Positions 11,627 to 22,465 of a stretch of DNA of 64,000 nt are shown in pieces. Below the pieces are notes generated by a model. It ran no database searches. It was not told the DNA's origin and was given only the letters and a program-made list of their open reading frames with translations. The first letter of the stretch is position 1. Every line of letters begins with the position of its first letter. The DNA comes from Mesostigma viride (taxonomy: Eukaryota; Streptophyta; Mesostigmatophyceae; Mesostigmatales; Mesostigmataceae). Position numbers and translations under genes: made by a program. The stretch is from contig RPFO01000380.1 of NCBI GenBank assembly GCA_009746045.1, positions 1,867,899 to 1,931,898 on the forward strand. Reading direction: 5' to 3'.

Positions 11627-11901
11627 AACTCCCCCTTATCCTCCTTACTCCCCTCCAAACTCCCTTCCCTCCCGACTGATTGTTTGGTGGCCGGCAGGAT
11701 GTACGCCAGCAGGTTCGTGTAATGGCCATCGGGAATAAAATGCCCTTTGCCCTGCTTCACGACGCCGTGCAAGTACAGCCTGTTGTAATTCCAAACATCC
11801 AGAAGCGCCTGCCCAAGCGTCCGATCCGCTACCGCCTGATCTTCGGCATTGGCGCCCTTGGAGATTTCGAATAGGCGATCCAGCTTCTTCTTCCCAACCT
11901 C
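11627..11901 (-). CDS. Gene A exon part upstream of the LTR insertion
   Basis: Minus strand, acceptor CAG at 11902-11904. The frame starts EVGKKKLDRLFEISKGAN and continues through VWNYNRLYLHG and IPDGHYTNLLAYILPATKQ to the AACTC site, where the retrotransposon interrupts it. It rejoins 7102 in frame. No family is recognised. Confidence 0.65.
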
Positions 11902-12233
11902 CTGTCACGAACAGAGGAACGAAAAATTGACACACAAGAACAATTCAAGGGTCGACTTGCAGCGTGACGTTATGAACGCACGGGAGCGCGAAAAATGGTC
12001 TTCAGCGCCGAAATCGGTAAGTTAGGGTCACTTTGCGAAACCACCCCAGAAATATGTCGGGATGAGAGTTTGACTGCCATTGTCGTTTCTGTGTGCGACT
12101 TCCCGCATTTATAATGCATGATAAAGGAAGACTTTTGACATGGTCACTCCACAGTGCGACCCTTACTCGACATAACACGACGAAGTGGTGGAACTGCAGC
12201 GTCACCATTGCCATAGATACAACTACCACTTAC

Positions 12234-12470
12234 AGATATTTCCGGGAACTTTTTACACTCGTCCCAATTTGGAAGAAGGTCGGCCCCCCGAAGCAGAATG
12301 ACGTTCGTTCCCCCGTACCCAGTATGGAATTGTTCCATAAGGGATGAGAAAAGTTTAGCCGCCGCGGCACTGTCCTTCGCGTTCTCAGACGCTGCCCCCC
12401 CTTCACACATTAGTTTCTTAACATGTGTCACACCGGGCGTCCATTCCCCCTCCAATTGCTTGAAAGACTT
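12234..12470 (-). CDS. Gene A most 5' exon seen
   Basis: The open frame includes KSFKQLEGEWTPGVTHVKK and SLMEQFHTGYGGTNVILLRG. It ends at a GTAAGT donor (12,233-12,228), phase 0, matching the next acceptor. The frame is open up to the TTAA at 12470-12473, where the neighbouring inverted-repeat element begins, so the true 5' end may have been displaced or lost. Confidence 0.55.
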
Positions 12471-12473
12471 TAA

Positions 12474-12815
12474 GGGGACGGGACATGCCCGAATTTTTTG
12501 GCGCCAAAAAATTCGCGCCGGAACCGAAGGTCATAAATTTCACGTGCACGGTGCGCGCACCCCTTGCGGAAGTGGCCATGGCGACTGCGTTCAGGCGAAA
12601 CTACCACACCAGGGCAGGCGAAATGCAAAATTTTTACTCGAATCTAAAAGACGATGCGTTTATGATGTTAGTTTGTGGCGGAAATCAGCTGGTTGACAAT
12701 ATCGCTGTTGTTTTTTTATGCCATCGGCATGGGGGGTAATCTGAATTTTTTGGTCGCGCGGAATGAAATAGAATTCATGATAGCGGCTGTAAAATCGCGG
12801 TTTTAAGGGTTTTTC
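12474..12815 (+). repeat. Left long terminal inverted repeat
   Basis: Its inverted partner is about 34,000-34,339. It contains AATTTTTTGGCGCC near the tip, the conserved block at 12551-12581, and a CCATCGGCATGGGGGG segment near 12720-12736 that matches CCATCGGCAGGGGGGG in the partner. An open frame in the block (RAPLAEVAMATAFRR) is shared by both copies, so the repeat may be partly coding or derived from a gene. Confidence 0.7.
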
Positions 12816-13166
12816 TGACCGTGAAGCAGGCGTTAATATCGGTTGCATCGAATTCTAAACCGATCTGGTGCTTTTTGCCAGATTTTCGGCCATTATCGGT
12901 AAGTAATTGTTCAGACCTGCGCAGTGCGTGTCTGACCTGTCCATGGAAGAACGGCTGTTGTTGCGCGCCTGGGTGAGGGATTTACGAGGGCGAGGTACAG
13001 ATTTGTTGCGAATGTTATCTGCTATCAGTGCTTTCTTCTATGAGCTCATCGTTCGAGGTTTTTTGCGTTCTTTTTGGGCAGTTTCCGCCAGCTAGCTCGC
13101 CGTCGCTTGCCGTTGTGTTGTCGAATACCTGGCAGCTTTAGATTGTTTTCGTTGATGCCGTGGTCA
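12816..13166. other. No gene recognised
   Basis: Ordinary mixed sequence between the left inverted repeat and the large palindrome. Short frames only. Confidence 0.5.
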
Positions 13167-13171
13167 GGGCC

Positions 13172-14258
13172 AGTTAGGTTAATATTGTGCGGAAACCTTT
13201 TTGCCACTTGGGCTTCTCAGGTTCCGCACAATATTACCGGCGATAACCACTCGCCGGACACTCAAGTTCACACCGGTGTGAACTTGAGTGTCCGGCGAGT
13301 GGTTATCGCCGGTAATATTGTGCGGAACCTGAGAAGCCCAAGTGGCAAAAAGGTTTCCGCACAATATTAACCTAACTAAAACCTAGCCTCTTGGGGCGAG
13401 GACGAATCACTAGGCTCGGAACACCCGTATGCATGAATATGATCGAATATAAGCATCTCGTTGGTGCAAATATCGATATGAATATGATCGAATATGAGCA
13501 TCTCCTTGGTGCGCATATGATTAGAGCCGGGTGCCAAATCGGAACGAATTATTCCCCAAATAATCCGCTTCCGAGTGGATTCGAACCTGCGCCCCGCAAG
13601 GATCCAGGTCTTAGTTAGGTTAATATTGTGCGGAAACCTTTTTGCCACTTGGGCTTCTCAGGTTCCGCACAATATTACCGGCGATAACCACTCGCCGGAC
13701 ACTCAAGTTCACAACGTCGTGAACTTGAGTGTCCGGCGAGTGGTTATCGCCGGTAATATTGTGCGGAACCTGAGAAGCCCAAGTGGCAAAAAGGTTTCCG
13801 CACAATATTAACCTAACTAAGACCTGGATCCTTGCGGGGCGCAGGTTCGAATCCACTCGGAAGCGGATTATTTGGGGAATAATTCGTTCCGATTTGGCAC
13901 CCGGCTCTAATCATATGCGCACCAAGGAGATGCTCATATTCGATCATATTCATATCGATATTTGCACCAACGAGATGCTTATATTCGATCATATTCATGC
14001 ATACGGGTGTTCCGAGCCTAGTGATTCGTCCTCGCCCCAAGAGGCTAGGTTTTAGTTAGGTTAATATTGTGCGGAAACCTTTTTGCCACTTGGGCTTCTC
14101 AGGTTCCGCACAATATTACCGGCGATAACCACTCGCCGGACACTCAAGTTCACGACGCGTGAACTTGAGTGTCCGGCGAGTGGTTATCGCCGGTAATATT
14201 GTGCGGAACCTGAGAAGCCCAAGTGGCAAAAAGGTTTCCGCACAATATTAACCTAACT
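13172..14258. mobile_element. 1,087-bp composite palindrome (fold-back element)
   Basis: There are three copies of a ~206-bp palindrome at 13172-13377, 13613-13818 and 14054-14258. The two 235-bp spacers between them (13378-13612 and 13819-14053) are reverse complements of each other. The whole region is therefore one near-perfect palindrome centred at 13,715. Each unit starts AGTTAGGTTAATATTGTGCG and ends with its reverse complement. The arms look identical; only the centres differ (ACACCGGTGT, ACAACGTCGT, ACGACGCGT). The block is flanked by the 5-bp direct repeat GGGCC (13167-13171 and 14259-14263), consistent with insertion as one unit. It encodes nothing: mirrored frames on both strands are a consequence of the symmetry. 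Confidence 0.92.
13577..13587 (-). other. Pol III B-box-like motif in the palindrome spacer
   Basis: The minus strand reads GGTTCGAATCC, and the mirror copy is at 13844-13854 on the plus strand. This matches the tRNA T-arm/B-box consensus GGTTCGANTCC. It is preceded by GACCTGGATCCTTGCGGGGC, which resembles the 3' half of a class II tRNA. No A box or complete cloverleaf was found, so at most it is a tRNA-derived fragment. Confidence 0.4.
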
Positions 14259-14263
14259 GGGCC

Positions 14264-15004
14264 GCTTCAGTCGCAGCCAATAGTTCTTTGGGAAGGTATA
14301 AGGCATTTCATAAAACGCGTTCCGGCAAGGATGTTGTGCGTATGGACGCTTCTTGTTGTTTAAGAGTGACGCACCCTCTCTTCGCAGGCCACAGCGGCAT
14401 CACAGCGCTCATGCGCTGAAGGGCCGCCAGTGGTTTCTTTGCATTTTATCGTGCAGGGATGGAAGTGTTTTAGTGATGATGATGTTGGAGATATTGCATT
14501 TGTGTGACTGCATGTAGATAGCTGGCACCAATGGTTGTTTGAGCTTTCCTTTGTTATGATGATGTGACAAGACTACAATGTGCTGAGCCAACCATGGTTG
14601 ACATGCATGACTGCATGCAAGCTATATATACCATGTTCCTGCTTGGTTCCTCGCCCTCCATAGTCCCAGTTTGTCATCCATGCCGGGGATACCAGTTTAG
14701 GAGGTGTTGTTGAGTTGATTAGCTTGGTTGGCATCAACCTTACACTCTAACCTGGGAGAAACATAGGAAATGCTGCTTAGGCGTATTAGGGCTACCATCG
14801 TCAAGGCTATGAACATATTTACAAGGCTGGCCATGCTGGAGGGATGATGAAGACGTATGAGGTGCGTGGCCACCCCTTTGTACATTGTAAACATACTCAG
14901 CATGGTTTTGGTGCATGTTGGATGGCATATGAAGTGGCACTGTGGGGTTACTGACTTACTGAGTGGTCCTTAGCGCCTTGTCAGGTGGTCATATAGGAAA
15001 CCCA
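14264..15004. other. No gene recognised
   Basis: AT-moderate sequence with short frames only and no repeat that I could match elsewhere in the window. Confidence 0.5.
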
Positions 15005-15890
15005 TCAACTTGAGTAGTTCTTGTCACAATGACCCCCACGTTGAGCATGCGTTGCCGTCAGCGTGCAAGAGTTAATTATGTGTGCTTTGGTCAGTTTGCA
15101 GATGTCTTTGATGAAGAAGGAGGTGCTAGTGTGGCTGAATGGTTACTATAATTTCCTTGTAGTGTCTACATGGGTGGCCGTCTTGGAATGGTTGTAACTT
15201 GGGCAGTTCTTGTCGGAACGTCGTCAAACCTGGAACATAGGAGGTACCATATGTGCAGAGGATGGTAGTGTGTGGTTTGGCCAGTTTTCACGTGGCTTAG
15301 ATGTATAAAGGGGTGTTAGTGTGGTTAAATACTAGCTAAAACCTCCGTCAGCGTCATCACAGGTGGCAATCTAGGAATATCCATCAAATAGGGCTGCGCT
15401 TGTCAGAATGACCTGAAAATTTGGGGCTGCATGTCCCCCCTCTCTAGTATTTGGGAATATATGATTTGGCACTATTGCATGTGTTTATGATTTGTTTTAT
15501 TTTTTTTTGTTTAAAAAAGGACCCTTTTTGCGGGAAAATCCATCAATGTGTCTAAACATCATTATTTTGTGCTCAAAATTAGGCAGGCTTTCTCAAAAGT
15601 GGGGGAACTATGCGGGAATATATGATTTGGTCCCAATATGTTTGCCCATTGTCCTAGGAAAAATGTGACTAAAGTAGCGTCTTTTTCTATTTTTAGCGCG
15701 TAACCGGTGTATGGTGGGGGCTAGTACCCCCCCCAAGTGGCTGGAAAATTTTTTTTTTATCATATTTATGGTTCCCAACCATAATTGGATTTTTAGCACA
15801 TGCATAGGTATGGTTTCCAGAAAAGTGCCCTTTAGGCATATCCCCTCCATATCCTATGTTTTTCTTGGTGATGGATGCAACCTGGTGTAA
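15005..15890 (-). repeat. Dispersed repeat, right copy of an inverted pair
   Basis: On the minus strand this aligns with 2740-3345 (shared blocks CTAAAAATAGAAAAAGACGC, GTTCCCCCACTTTT, TCATTCTGACAAGCG). It ends just before the stop codon side of gene C. It is non-coding. Confidence 0.7.
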
Positions 15891-15914
15891 CATTCCTCAT
15901 AGCGCTGCATGTAA

Positions 15915-16844
15915 TTAGTTTAAACCCTTGAAATAGTAGTTTCCGTCGACCACCGCATATCGAAGAACGAGATATTCGCCATCAGGATGTTCTTCGTGAA
16001 ATCTTGGGTCGAATGCCTTTAAGGAGGCCTGGCTTATTAGGCTGAAGACCTCCCTTGGTTGAAAATCAAAGGGCAGAACGTCGTCTTGTTCCCCGACTCG
16101 TGCATAGGTCCGGAACTCAACACCTCTCTTGAGGAAAGAAGCGGTGGACTTGGTTCCAAGATACTTCTCAATCTCCTTGTCGGACAAGGGGCGAAAGTAA
16201 CGCGAGCCCACGAACTCCGCGTCAGTCCTAGCGCCATGGCATTTTTTCAGCCAATCCCGGTAAGGGCCGGTGGACGTGATGTGTTTGGCGAAGAGGCTTG
16301 GCTTGGTTTCCGCAAGCGCTTGAAAGGCGAACTGCCACACAGGGATGCACACCTTAAAATGCAAACTGTTTGTCTTTGCATTCAGCAAGATGCGCCCGTT
16401 CTCCCTGAACACCTCATCGCTTAGCAACCGCTGCCTCATGTTGTCAGGCAAAATCAGCCCGTTGACGGTGTGAATGCGCATGCTATTGCAACCGGTATCG
16501 ATGAAGTCACTCGGTCGAATCCAACGGGATTCCCGCACAGCATTCGCGTCCCGAATGGCTTTGTCCCTGATCTCCTTCTCGGAGTCCACGGTCGTTGCCA
16601 TCTTCCAATCTTTGATGATCGGCTCCTTGTCCACCTTTCCACTACTCGTCAGGATCCCCTCCTTGAAGAGCTTTGAAAGTGCTTTCAGAAGCTCAAGAAA
16701 AGGGGAGAAGGTAGGCCACTTTAATATATCCGACGCCGGCGCCTTGCCCCTGGCTTCGACGTAGTTAAGCATCTCCTTGACGAGTGCAAAAACGGCATCA
16801 TTGCCGGCCAACCTTCCGTCACCGTCTCCTTCCCCCTCGGCACC
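15915..16844 (-). CDS. Gene C last exon
   Basis: About 310 codons, acceptor CAG at 16845-16847, stop at 15915. It starts GAEGEGDGDGRLAGNDAVFA and contains KWPTFSPFLELLKALSKLFK, SRWIRPSDFIDTGCNSMRIH and SRYFRPLSDKEIEKYLGTKS. It ends YAVVDGNYYFKGLN. The composition is that of a soluble folded domain. I do not recognise it. Confidence 0.65.
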   Translation of the reverse strand, partial: GAEGEGDGDGRLAGNDAVFALVKEMLNYVEARGKAPASDILKWPTFSPFLELLKALSKLFKEGILTSSGKVDKEPIIKDWKMATTVDSEKEIRDKAIRDANAVRESRWIRPSDFIDTGCNSMRIHTVNGLILPDNMRQRLLSDEVFRENGRILLNAKTNSLHFKVCIPVWQFAFQALAETKPSLFAKHITSTGPYRDWLKKCHGARTDAEFVGSRYFRPLSDKEIEKYLGTKSTASFLKRGVEFRTYARVGEQDDVLPFDFQPREVFSLISQASLKAFDPRFHEEHPDGEYLVLRYAVVDGNYYFKGLN

Positions 16845-19800
16845 CTGAACGAAGGCATTGACGAACATGAGACAAGAAAGCAATAAATAGTTTAACGTAT
16901 GCATATAGTCCGCGAGCGTAGGAAAATCTCAGAGTAGGGTGCTAAGAACACAGAAGGTAAAAAGGGTCACTCCACGGAGCTACCCCTCTGAATCTAAATC
17001 ACCAAAAACGCACCGCTTCCTTTTCTCCCGCCTTCTTCCCCTTCTTTCCTTTTCCGCCTTTCTCCCCCTCGCCACCCTGGAGGAAGACATTGACGAAGAT
17101 GAGACAGGAAAACAATAAATAGTTTAACGTTTGCAAATAGTCGGCGTGCAGACAAAAAATACCGAATAGGGTGCAAAGCACGGAGAAGGTAAAAAGGTTC
17201 ACTCCACAGAGCTACCCCTCTAAATAAAAAATTCCGCGAAAAACGCACCTCTTCCTTTTCTCCCGCCTTCTTCCCCTTCTTTCCCTTCCCGCCCTTCTCC
17301 CCCCGGCCGCGTCATCCTCCATTTCCACCCCCTTATCCTTCCCCTTCTCCTTTTTATCCGCATCCCTCTTCTTTTTGGACGCTTTTGCCTGACCCTCAAG
17401 CAGCTTCGCCCGTTCACGATCCCTTCTCTTGAGATCCAACTTCATGAACTTGATGACCTTGTCCACCTTCGCCTCCGTGTACTCCTTTGGTTTCCACTTG
17501 AACTTTTCGGTGCCCTTGGACTTGACTTGGTTGACGAAATCATAGGCCAGCTCACCGTTGAAGGTGTCAGATTGCTTTGCGAAATCGGCCGCCGCTTCAA
17601 CGCGTAGTTGGGCGAGATACTTGCGAAACTCCCCGGCACCCATCGTAACATCCTTAGGGGGCTTGCCTAGGATGAGGTCGCCAATATCACAGATAGTCTT
17701 CACCTTATTCTTTCTGTCAATAAGCTTCTTGGGATCCTGGAATGTCGTCGTCGCCTTTTTTTAGCCTGCTGGAAGGTATATTAACAACACACAACATACA
17801 CATGAAGCGAAATGTATTAAGAAGAGTAATCTGAACTCTGGCATCCTAGCTCTGCAGCGCGACCTTCAGCGTTAAAAATTAAAAAACATTGTACAAACCT
17901 TTGCCTTCCCTTCCCCTTCGGAGTTGGCTCGGGCTCATTTTCTTCCTCCTCCTCCTCCTCCTCCTCGTGCTCCTCCTCCTCTTCCTCCTCGTCCACCTCC
18001 TGCTCCTTCTCCTCCTCTTCCTTCTCGTCCACCTCCTGCATGAAAAAAAAATAATAATAATTCAGACGATGACATAAAAAAAACGAGCATTAATTTTGTT
18101 TTAACGTTGCTCTGCGGAGCGACCCCAACCCTAAGCTTGAACAGTAAAATGAAACAAATTTCCTACCTCTACGTTCTCCGTCCCCATCCCTTCGACCTCT
18201 TCAAAAGGTTGATCGTCATCCTGCAAGACGAAACGTGCGTTCAGATAAATATACAAAGTCAGTCAAAACAGGAACTATTTCTTGAATATCCTATCTTCAC
18301 AAATCGACCCGAACCTTTAGCGGCATTTGCTTACCTCCGGTTTCCACGCTGAAGGACTTTGTCCCTCAAAACATGGAATGTCACCCTCCTGGCGGGAAGT
18401 AGAGCAAGAAATGCGTTCATCGTTAGTAACAATTTTCAACAAAAGAAATACACAACACTAATCTAAACGGACTGAATAAAAATGTACACAAATGTCAATA
18501 ATTACCTCAATGTCAAATCTCCACTCCCGCAACACTTGTCCGATCGGCCACATCTCAGATGGAGTTGTGTGGCTCAGTTCGTTTTCGAAAAACGTCCGAA
18601 GAAAAAACAAGTGAGATAGCATGTCCTGACTCCATGATTTCTCGTTTATGTTCGCCGTCACTAACGACAGGCAGTCGTCGATCCCCTTGTACTCAAGCCA
18701 TGCGACAACCTCCTTTCGTGGGGGCTCATACTGTCCGGCCATGTCGAACTCCCCACTCTGACGAAAACGCAGGATCTCATCCTCGCACAACTGAAGAAAC
18801 AATTCAACAGCTCGACTCGGAAGAATAGGGTCTGGGTTCACCCTAAACTGCGCCATCCACACTGAATACGACGAAAGGAAGTGCGATCTAACCCCATCCA
18901 AATCTTCAATCACTTCCGAACCAGCCCTGAACAACTCGGGAGATACCGAGTGGTCCATGGCGATCAGAAAGTCGCCGAAGACATCCCAGTCGAACTGTGC
19001 AGCCTTGAACCCTTTCTTCAAGAGCAGATTGACATCCGTTTCCGTCAGCGGGGAGGTGTCCCAATCCTCACCTGTCTTCCCCTGCTCTAGGACCTGGTAC
19101 ATTTCCCACCTGCAGACAGATATGATGATGTCAAAATACTCGTGTGACAATGGGTGCTGTCTCGTGTCCTTGCAGTACTGTTTGGTCGCACAAGACAGCT
19201 TGATCCAGACGAGCAGGCTTCGAGGAACATAAGCTGTAACATCCGCTGCGTCGGGTATATTCGACCCGCACTCGGTAACAAGCAACTCGAAGGTGTCGAA
19301 GAGAGATGCCATTTCTTCCCCTTTAACCTTTTGCCTCGAAGGCTCCGCCCCATGACTTCGAACAAAAGATCACGAAGTGTTGGATCACTCCAAGGGTTCA
19401 ATTCTCATCAGACCCGACTGAATCCTTTCATGCCAGACACCGTCATCGATCGCAACTTCGATCTCCTTCGACACAAAGGTGCTCAAGAACGACTTGGCGT
19501 CATCGTTCAGATGTTTTTCGTAAGTCGTCAACCATGACTTCCAAGTTTCCAAGCCCCTCAACTGGATCGGCTGCACACAGGTCCACAAAACGAAAAAAAG
19601 CATAATCGGAAAAAAAGTTTAGGGTCACTCTGCGAAGTGACCCTTCATAAAAAAATCTCAAACAGAACGAACGACTAACTGACATGCACTATGAAGCGGC
19701 GAAAAAATTATTAGCTCACCCGCAATTTCTCCTCCCCACTCCCAACCTCGGCGTTCCCCTGAGACTCTGTCTCATCTCCCCCTTTCTTCCTCTGGATGCA

Positions 19801-21654
19801 GCAAGACAGAGGAAAGCATACTCGTTGAAAAAGTTTAGGGTCACTCTGCGAAATGACCCTCCATAAATTAATCACACATGCGAAGGAAACGGCAACTCAG
19901 AAATGATGGACAAATGAACAAAGAACAAAGGCGAAAAACACAGGATTACTTATCGCTCACCTCCGTTGTTGTCCCGCTCTTCTTGGGATCCTCTGACTTC
20001 TTTTCGTCTGCCCCCCGCTTCCTCTGAAATCAAAACAACAGGGAAAAGCATACTTGTTGGTTCAGGTTAGGGTCACTCTGCGAAATGACCCATTCATGGT
20101 CAGACGAGCTTAGCAGAGATAAGGAATAACGAAACCGTTAAAAAAAACACGCACACTAATGGGGGTAAAAACTGTTTCTCACCTGAGACGGCTCCGTACC
20201 CTCCTTCTCCGAGACCCCCGCGGTCTTCCCATCCACCTCCGTCGACTTTTCTGCAGCCTGCGCCTTCCTGCGCTCCTCCTCAAGTTTGGCTTGGTATTTC
20301 AGGCGTGCCGCCACACCCGCCTCCATCATCCTCTTCCCCTCCTCCTGCACCTTCCTCTTCGCCTTTGCCTCCTCGTCCTTCTTTTTCCTTTCCTCATTCG
20401 CCTTTCTCTCCTTTTCGTCCCGCTCCCACGACGCCCTCCTCTTCCTGCGCTCCGCCTCCTCCATCTCCGCAGCTTCCATTTCTGCCTGCTTCGCCTCTCG
20501 CTCTGCCCTTTCCTTCTTCACCCATTCCCTCTGCTCCCTTTCCAGGAGCTCCTGGGCGGCCTTCCGTTCCTTGTCCTTTTTCTCCAGATTCACCAGATCT
20601 TCGGCGTGCTGCGTTGCCTGATCCAGATAAGAAGTCAGAAGTGCCATGCGGTCATTCCTTCTCTTTCTTTCCTCCTCCGGAAGATCCTCCAGTGGCCTTG
20701 GGTCTGCCTTGTCCCTGTCCTCCATGCTGATCAGGAGGTCAATGTTCTTCTGCAGATCACGCAGGAACCGCTCATGGTCATCCTCCTTCTCCTCCCATTC
20801 CGCTCTTGCTTTCTTTCTTGCCTGTGGGGAGCGGCTCCTCGGAGGTGAGTTTGACGACCGGCGCTTGGGTGGCGACCGGCGCTTGGGCGGAGACTTCCGA
20901 CCTGGAGACTTTGCAGGCGACTTGGGCGGTGATCGGGACTTGGAGGTCGCCCCCTTCTTTGGAGGGGAGCTTTGGGGAGACGCGGGCTGCGAGCTGGGCT
21001 GTGAGGTCGAGCCTCGGGTAGGGACCTTGAAGGAGACCTGGGCGACGTGCTGACCTTCGAGGTCGAAGCCTCGTGGTGGGACCTTAGAGGTGACTTGGGC
21101 GGCGGGCTGCCCTGCTCAGACGCCTCGTGGTGGGCCCTTGGAGAAGACTTGGGCGGCGAGCTGGGCTTCGAGGTAACCACCTCGACGGGGGCGGACCTCG
21201 GCGAGTTTGAGGTCGACTTCCCGCGGACGGGGGACTCCTTGTTGATGGCGGGCCGCTGGGGAGACTGTGGAGACACAACGGAGCTGGACCCAGCCCCGGC
21301 AGCCTGTGCCTCAGGTGCGGGCCGCTGAGGAGACTGTGGAGACACAACGGAGCTGGACCCAGCCCCGGCAGCCTGTGCCTCAGGTGCGGGCCGCTTGGGA
21401 GATTTGGAGGCCGACGCCTCCACGGAGCTTGGCCCAGCCCCGGCAGCAAGCATTGTTGACAGAGGAGGAAACTCCTCTACGCCCTTGGGCGGAGAGGCGG
21501 GTGGCGTACTATACTTAGGAGACTCGCTCGTCGACTTGACCTTGTCGACATAGGTGGCCCTCTCCACCTCTTTTCCCTTCTGAAGCAAGGAGGCCCTCTC
21601 CTGCTCCTCCTTTTCCTTCTGAAGCTGAACTTCCCTCTCCTTCTCTTGTTCCTT
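15915..21654 (-). CDS. Gene C: multi-exon gene of unknown function
   Basis: Minus strand, at least eleven exons: 21654-20183, 20023-19961, 19791-19720, 19570-18506, 18388-18335, 18220-18167, 18035-17898, 17736-17249, 17076-17014 and 16844-15915, plus probable upstream exons not found. Nearly all introns have GT(A/G)AG-type donors and pyrimidine-rich CAG acceptors, and many exons are exact multiples of three. The protein begins with an SP/SR-rich disordered part (SPKRPAPEAQAAG repeats), then a charged coiled coil (EERKKKDEEAKAKRKVQEEG). Short acidic or basic exons and two folded-looking regions in the last exons follow. I recognise no family. The frame breaks around 19,310-19,400 and once near 21.0 kb, so the copy may be decayed. 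Palindromes sit in most introns. Confidence 0.6.
17249..17736 (-). CDS. Gene C internal exon
   Basis: It starts DPKKLIDRKNKVKTICDIGD after the acceptor ATTCCAG and includes ELAYDFVNQVKSKGTEKFK. It ends in a Lys/Gly/Glu-rich tail before the GTGCG donor. One base appears to be missing or extra in the GGCCGGGGGGAG stretch near 17,310. With that corrected, the tail reads GEKGGKGKKGKKAGEK, as in the following short exon. Confidence 0.6.
18506..19570 (-). CDS. Gene C large internal exon, frame broken
   Basis: It begins PIQLRGLETWKSWLTTYEKH after the acceptor GTGTGCAG. The frame hits a stop at about 19,385 and resumes in the same frame with MASLFDTFELLVTE at 19,312. The stretch between makes sense in a second frame (WSDPTLRDLLFEVMGRSLRG), which implies two compensating indels. 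The rest (WLEYKGIDDCLSLVTANINE and onward to FDIE) is open to the GTAATT donor. Confidence 0.55.
20183..21654 (-). CDS. Gene C 5'-most exon seen, disordered plus coiled coil
   Basis: It opens with a heptad-like KEQEKEREVQLQKEKEEQER, then a Ser/Pro-rich region with repeated SSSVVSPQSPQRPAPEAQ. One frame slip lies near 21.0 kb. It then reads RKKARAEWEEKEDDHERFLR and a strongly charged coiled coil down to the GTGAGA donor at 20,182. No domain is recognised. Confidence 0.55.
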
Positions 21655-21825
21655 CTGCGGCAAATAAGGAAAAACAAATAGACCAATGTCGGATGAAGAA
21701 AGTGTAAATTCGCATCAGCGTGAGGGGTGGCGCTGCAGCGCTACCCTAAGAAGAAACAAGGATGAAATCCCATTCAGGTTTGGGAAAAAAAAATCGAAGA
21801 TGTAACTTTTATAAACGTATCTGGA

Positions 21826-22325
21826 AAGGGTGACTCGGCAGCGCGACCTTACAACACAAATGTGATTGAATAACGTATCTTGGAAAGGTCACTCGGAAGC
21901 GCTACCCTACAAACAAAATGTTATTGAATAACGTATCTGGAAAGGGTGACTCTGCAGCACTACCCTACAAACAAAATGTTATTGAATAACGTATCTGGAA
22001 AGGGTGACTCTGCAACGCGACCCTACAACCAAAATGTGATTGAATAACGTATCTTGGAAAGGTGACTCTGCAGCGCTACCCTACAAACAAAATGTTATTG
22101 AATAACGTATCCGGAAAGGGTGACTCTGCATCGCGACCCTACAACCAAAATGTGATTGAATAACGTATCTTGGAAAGGTGACTCTGCAGCGCGACCCTAC
22201 AAACAAAATGTTATTGAATAACGTATCTTGGAAAGGTGACTCTGCAGCGCGACCCTACCAACAAAATGTTATTGAATAACGCATCTTGGAAAGGTGACTC
22301 TGCAGCGCGACCCTACAAACACTGA
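21826..22325. repeat. ~60-bp tandem array carrying the palindrome
   Basis: About eight to nine units of the form GGAAAGGTGACTCTGCAGCG then CGACCCTACAAACAAAATG then TTATTGAATAACGTATCT. Every unit contains one copy of the shared palindrome plus a second small palindrome TTATTGAATAA. It lies upstream of the first recognised gene C exon, probably in an intron. Confidence 0.88.
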
Positions 22326-22465
22326 ATGGAAGTTTGCATTGTGAGGGGGTCACTCTGCAGCGCGACCTTACAAACAAAGACTGCGACATTGCGCAAGGGT
22401 AGGGGTCACTCTGCAGAGCGACCCTACCCAAAAACAATACTAACCACTCCCCAAAAAAATCACGC

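Larger units (their letters stand above)
4339..12470 (-). pseudogene. Gene A: multi-exon element-type gene split by a retrotransposon
   Basis: Minus strand. The pieces are 12470-12234 (5' limit not determined), 11901-11627 joined to 7102-4985 once the LTR element is removed, and 4868-4339 (stop). The splice sites are GTAAGT at 12,233, an acceptor CAG at 11,902-11,904, GTGAGG at 4984-4979 and an acceptor CAG at 4869-4871. Phases agree at both junctions. Removing 7103-11626 and one copy of AACTC restores an uninterrupted frame through the insertion site (reading KEDKGEL then REEEGERKK). I recognise no domain. The protein is charged, with an acidic run, basic repeats and a C-terminal part rich in W, K and D. 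The first intron carries the shared palindrome (12,025-12,046). The frame also slips in the GAG/CTC repeat at 5170-5380. It is probably a non-transposase gene of the same element family as genes B and C, but this is inference. Confidence 0.65.

Noticed and set aside
13179-14055. Paired identical ORFs on both strands
   Set aside because: They mirror each other because the DNA is palindromic, and no domain or coding signal supports them.
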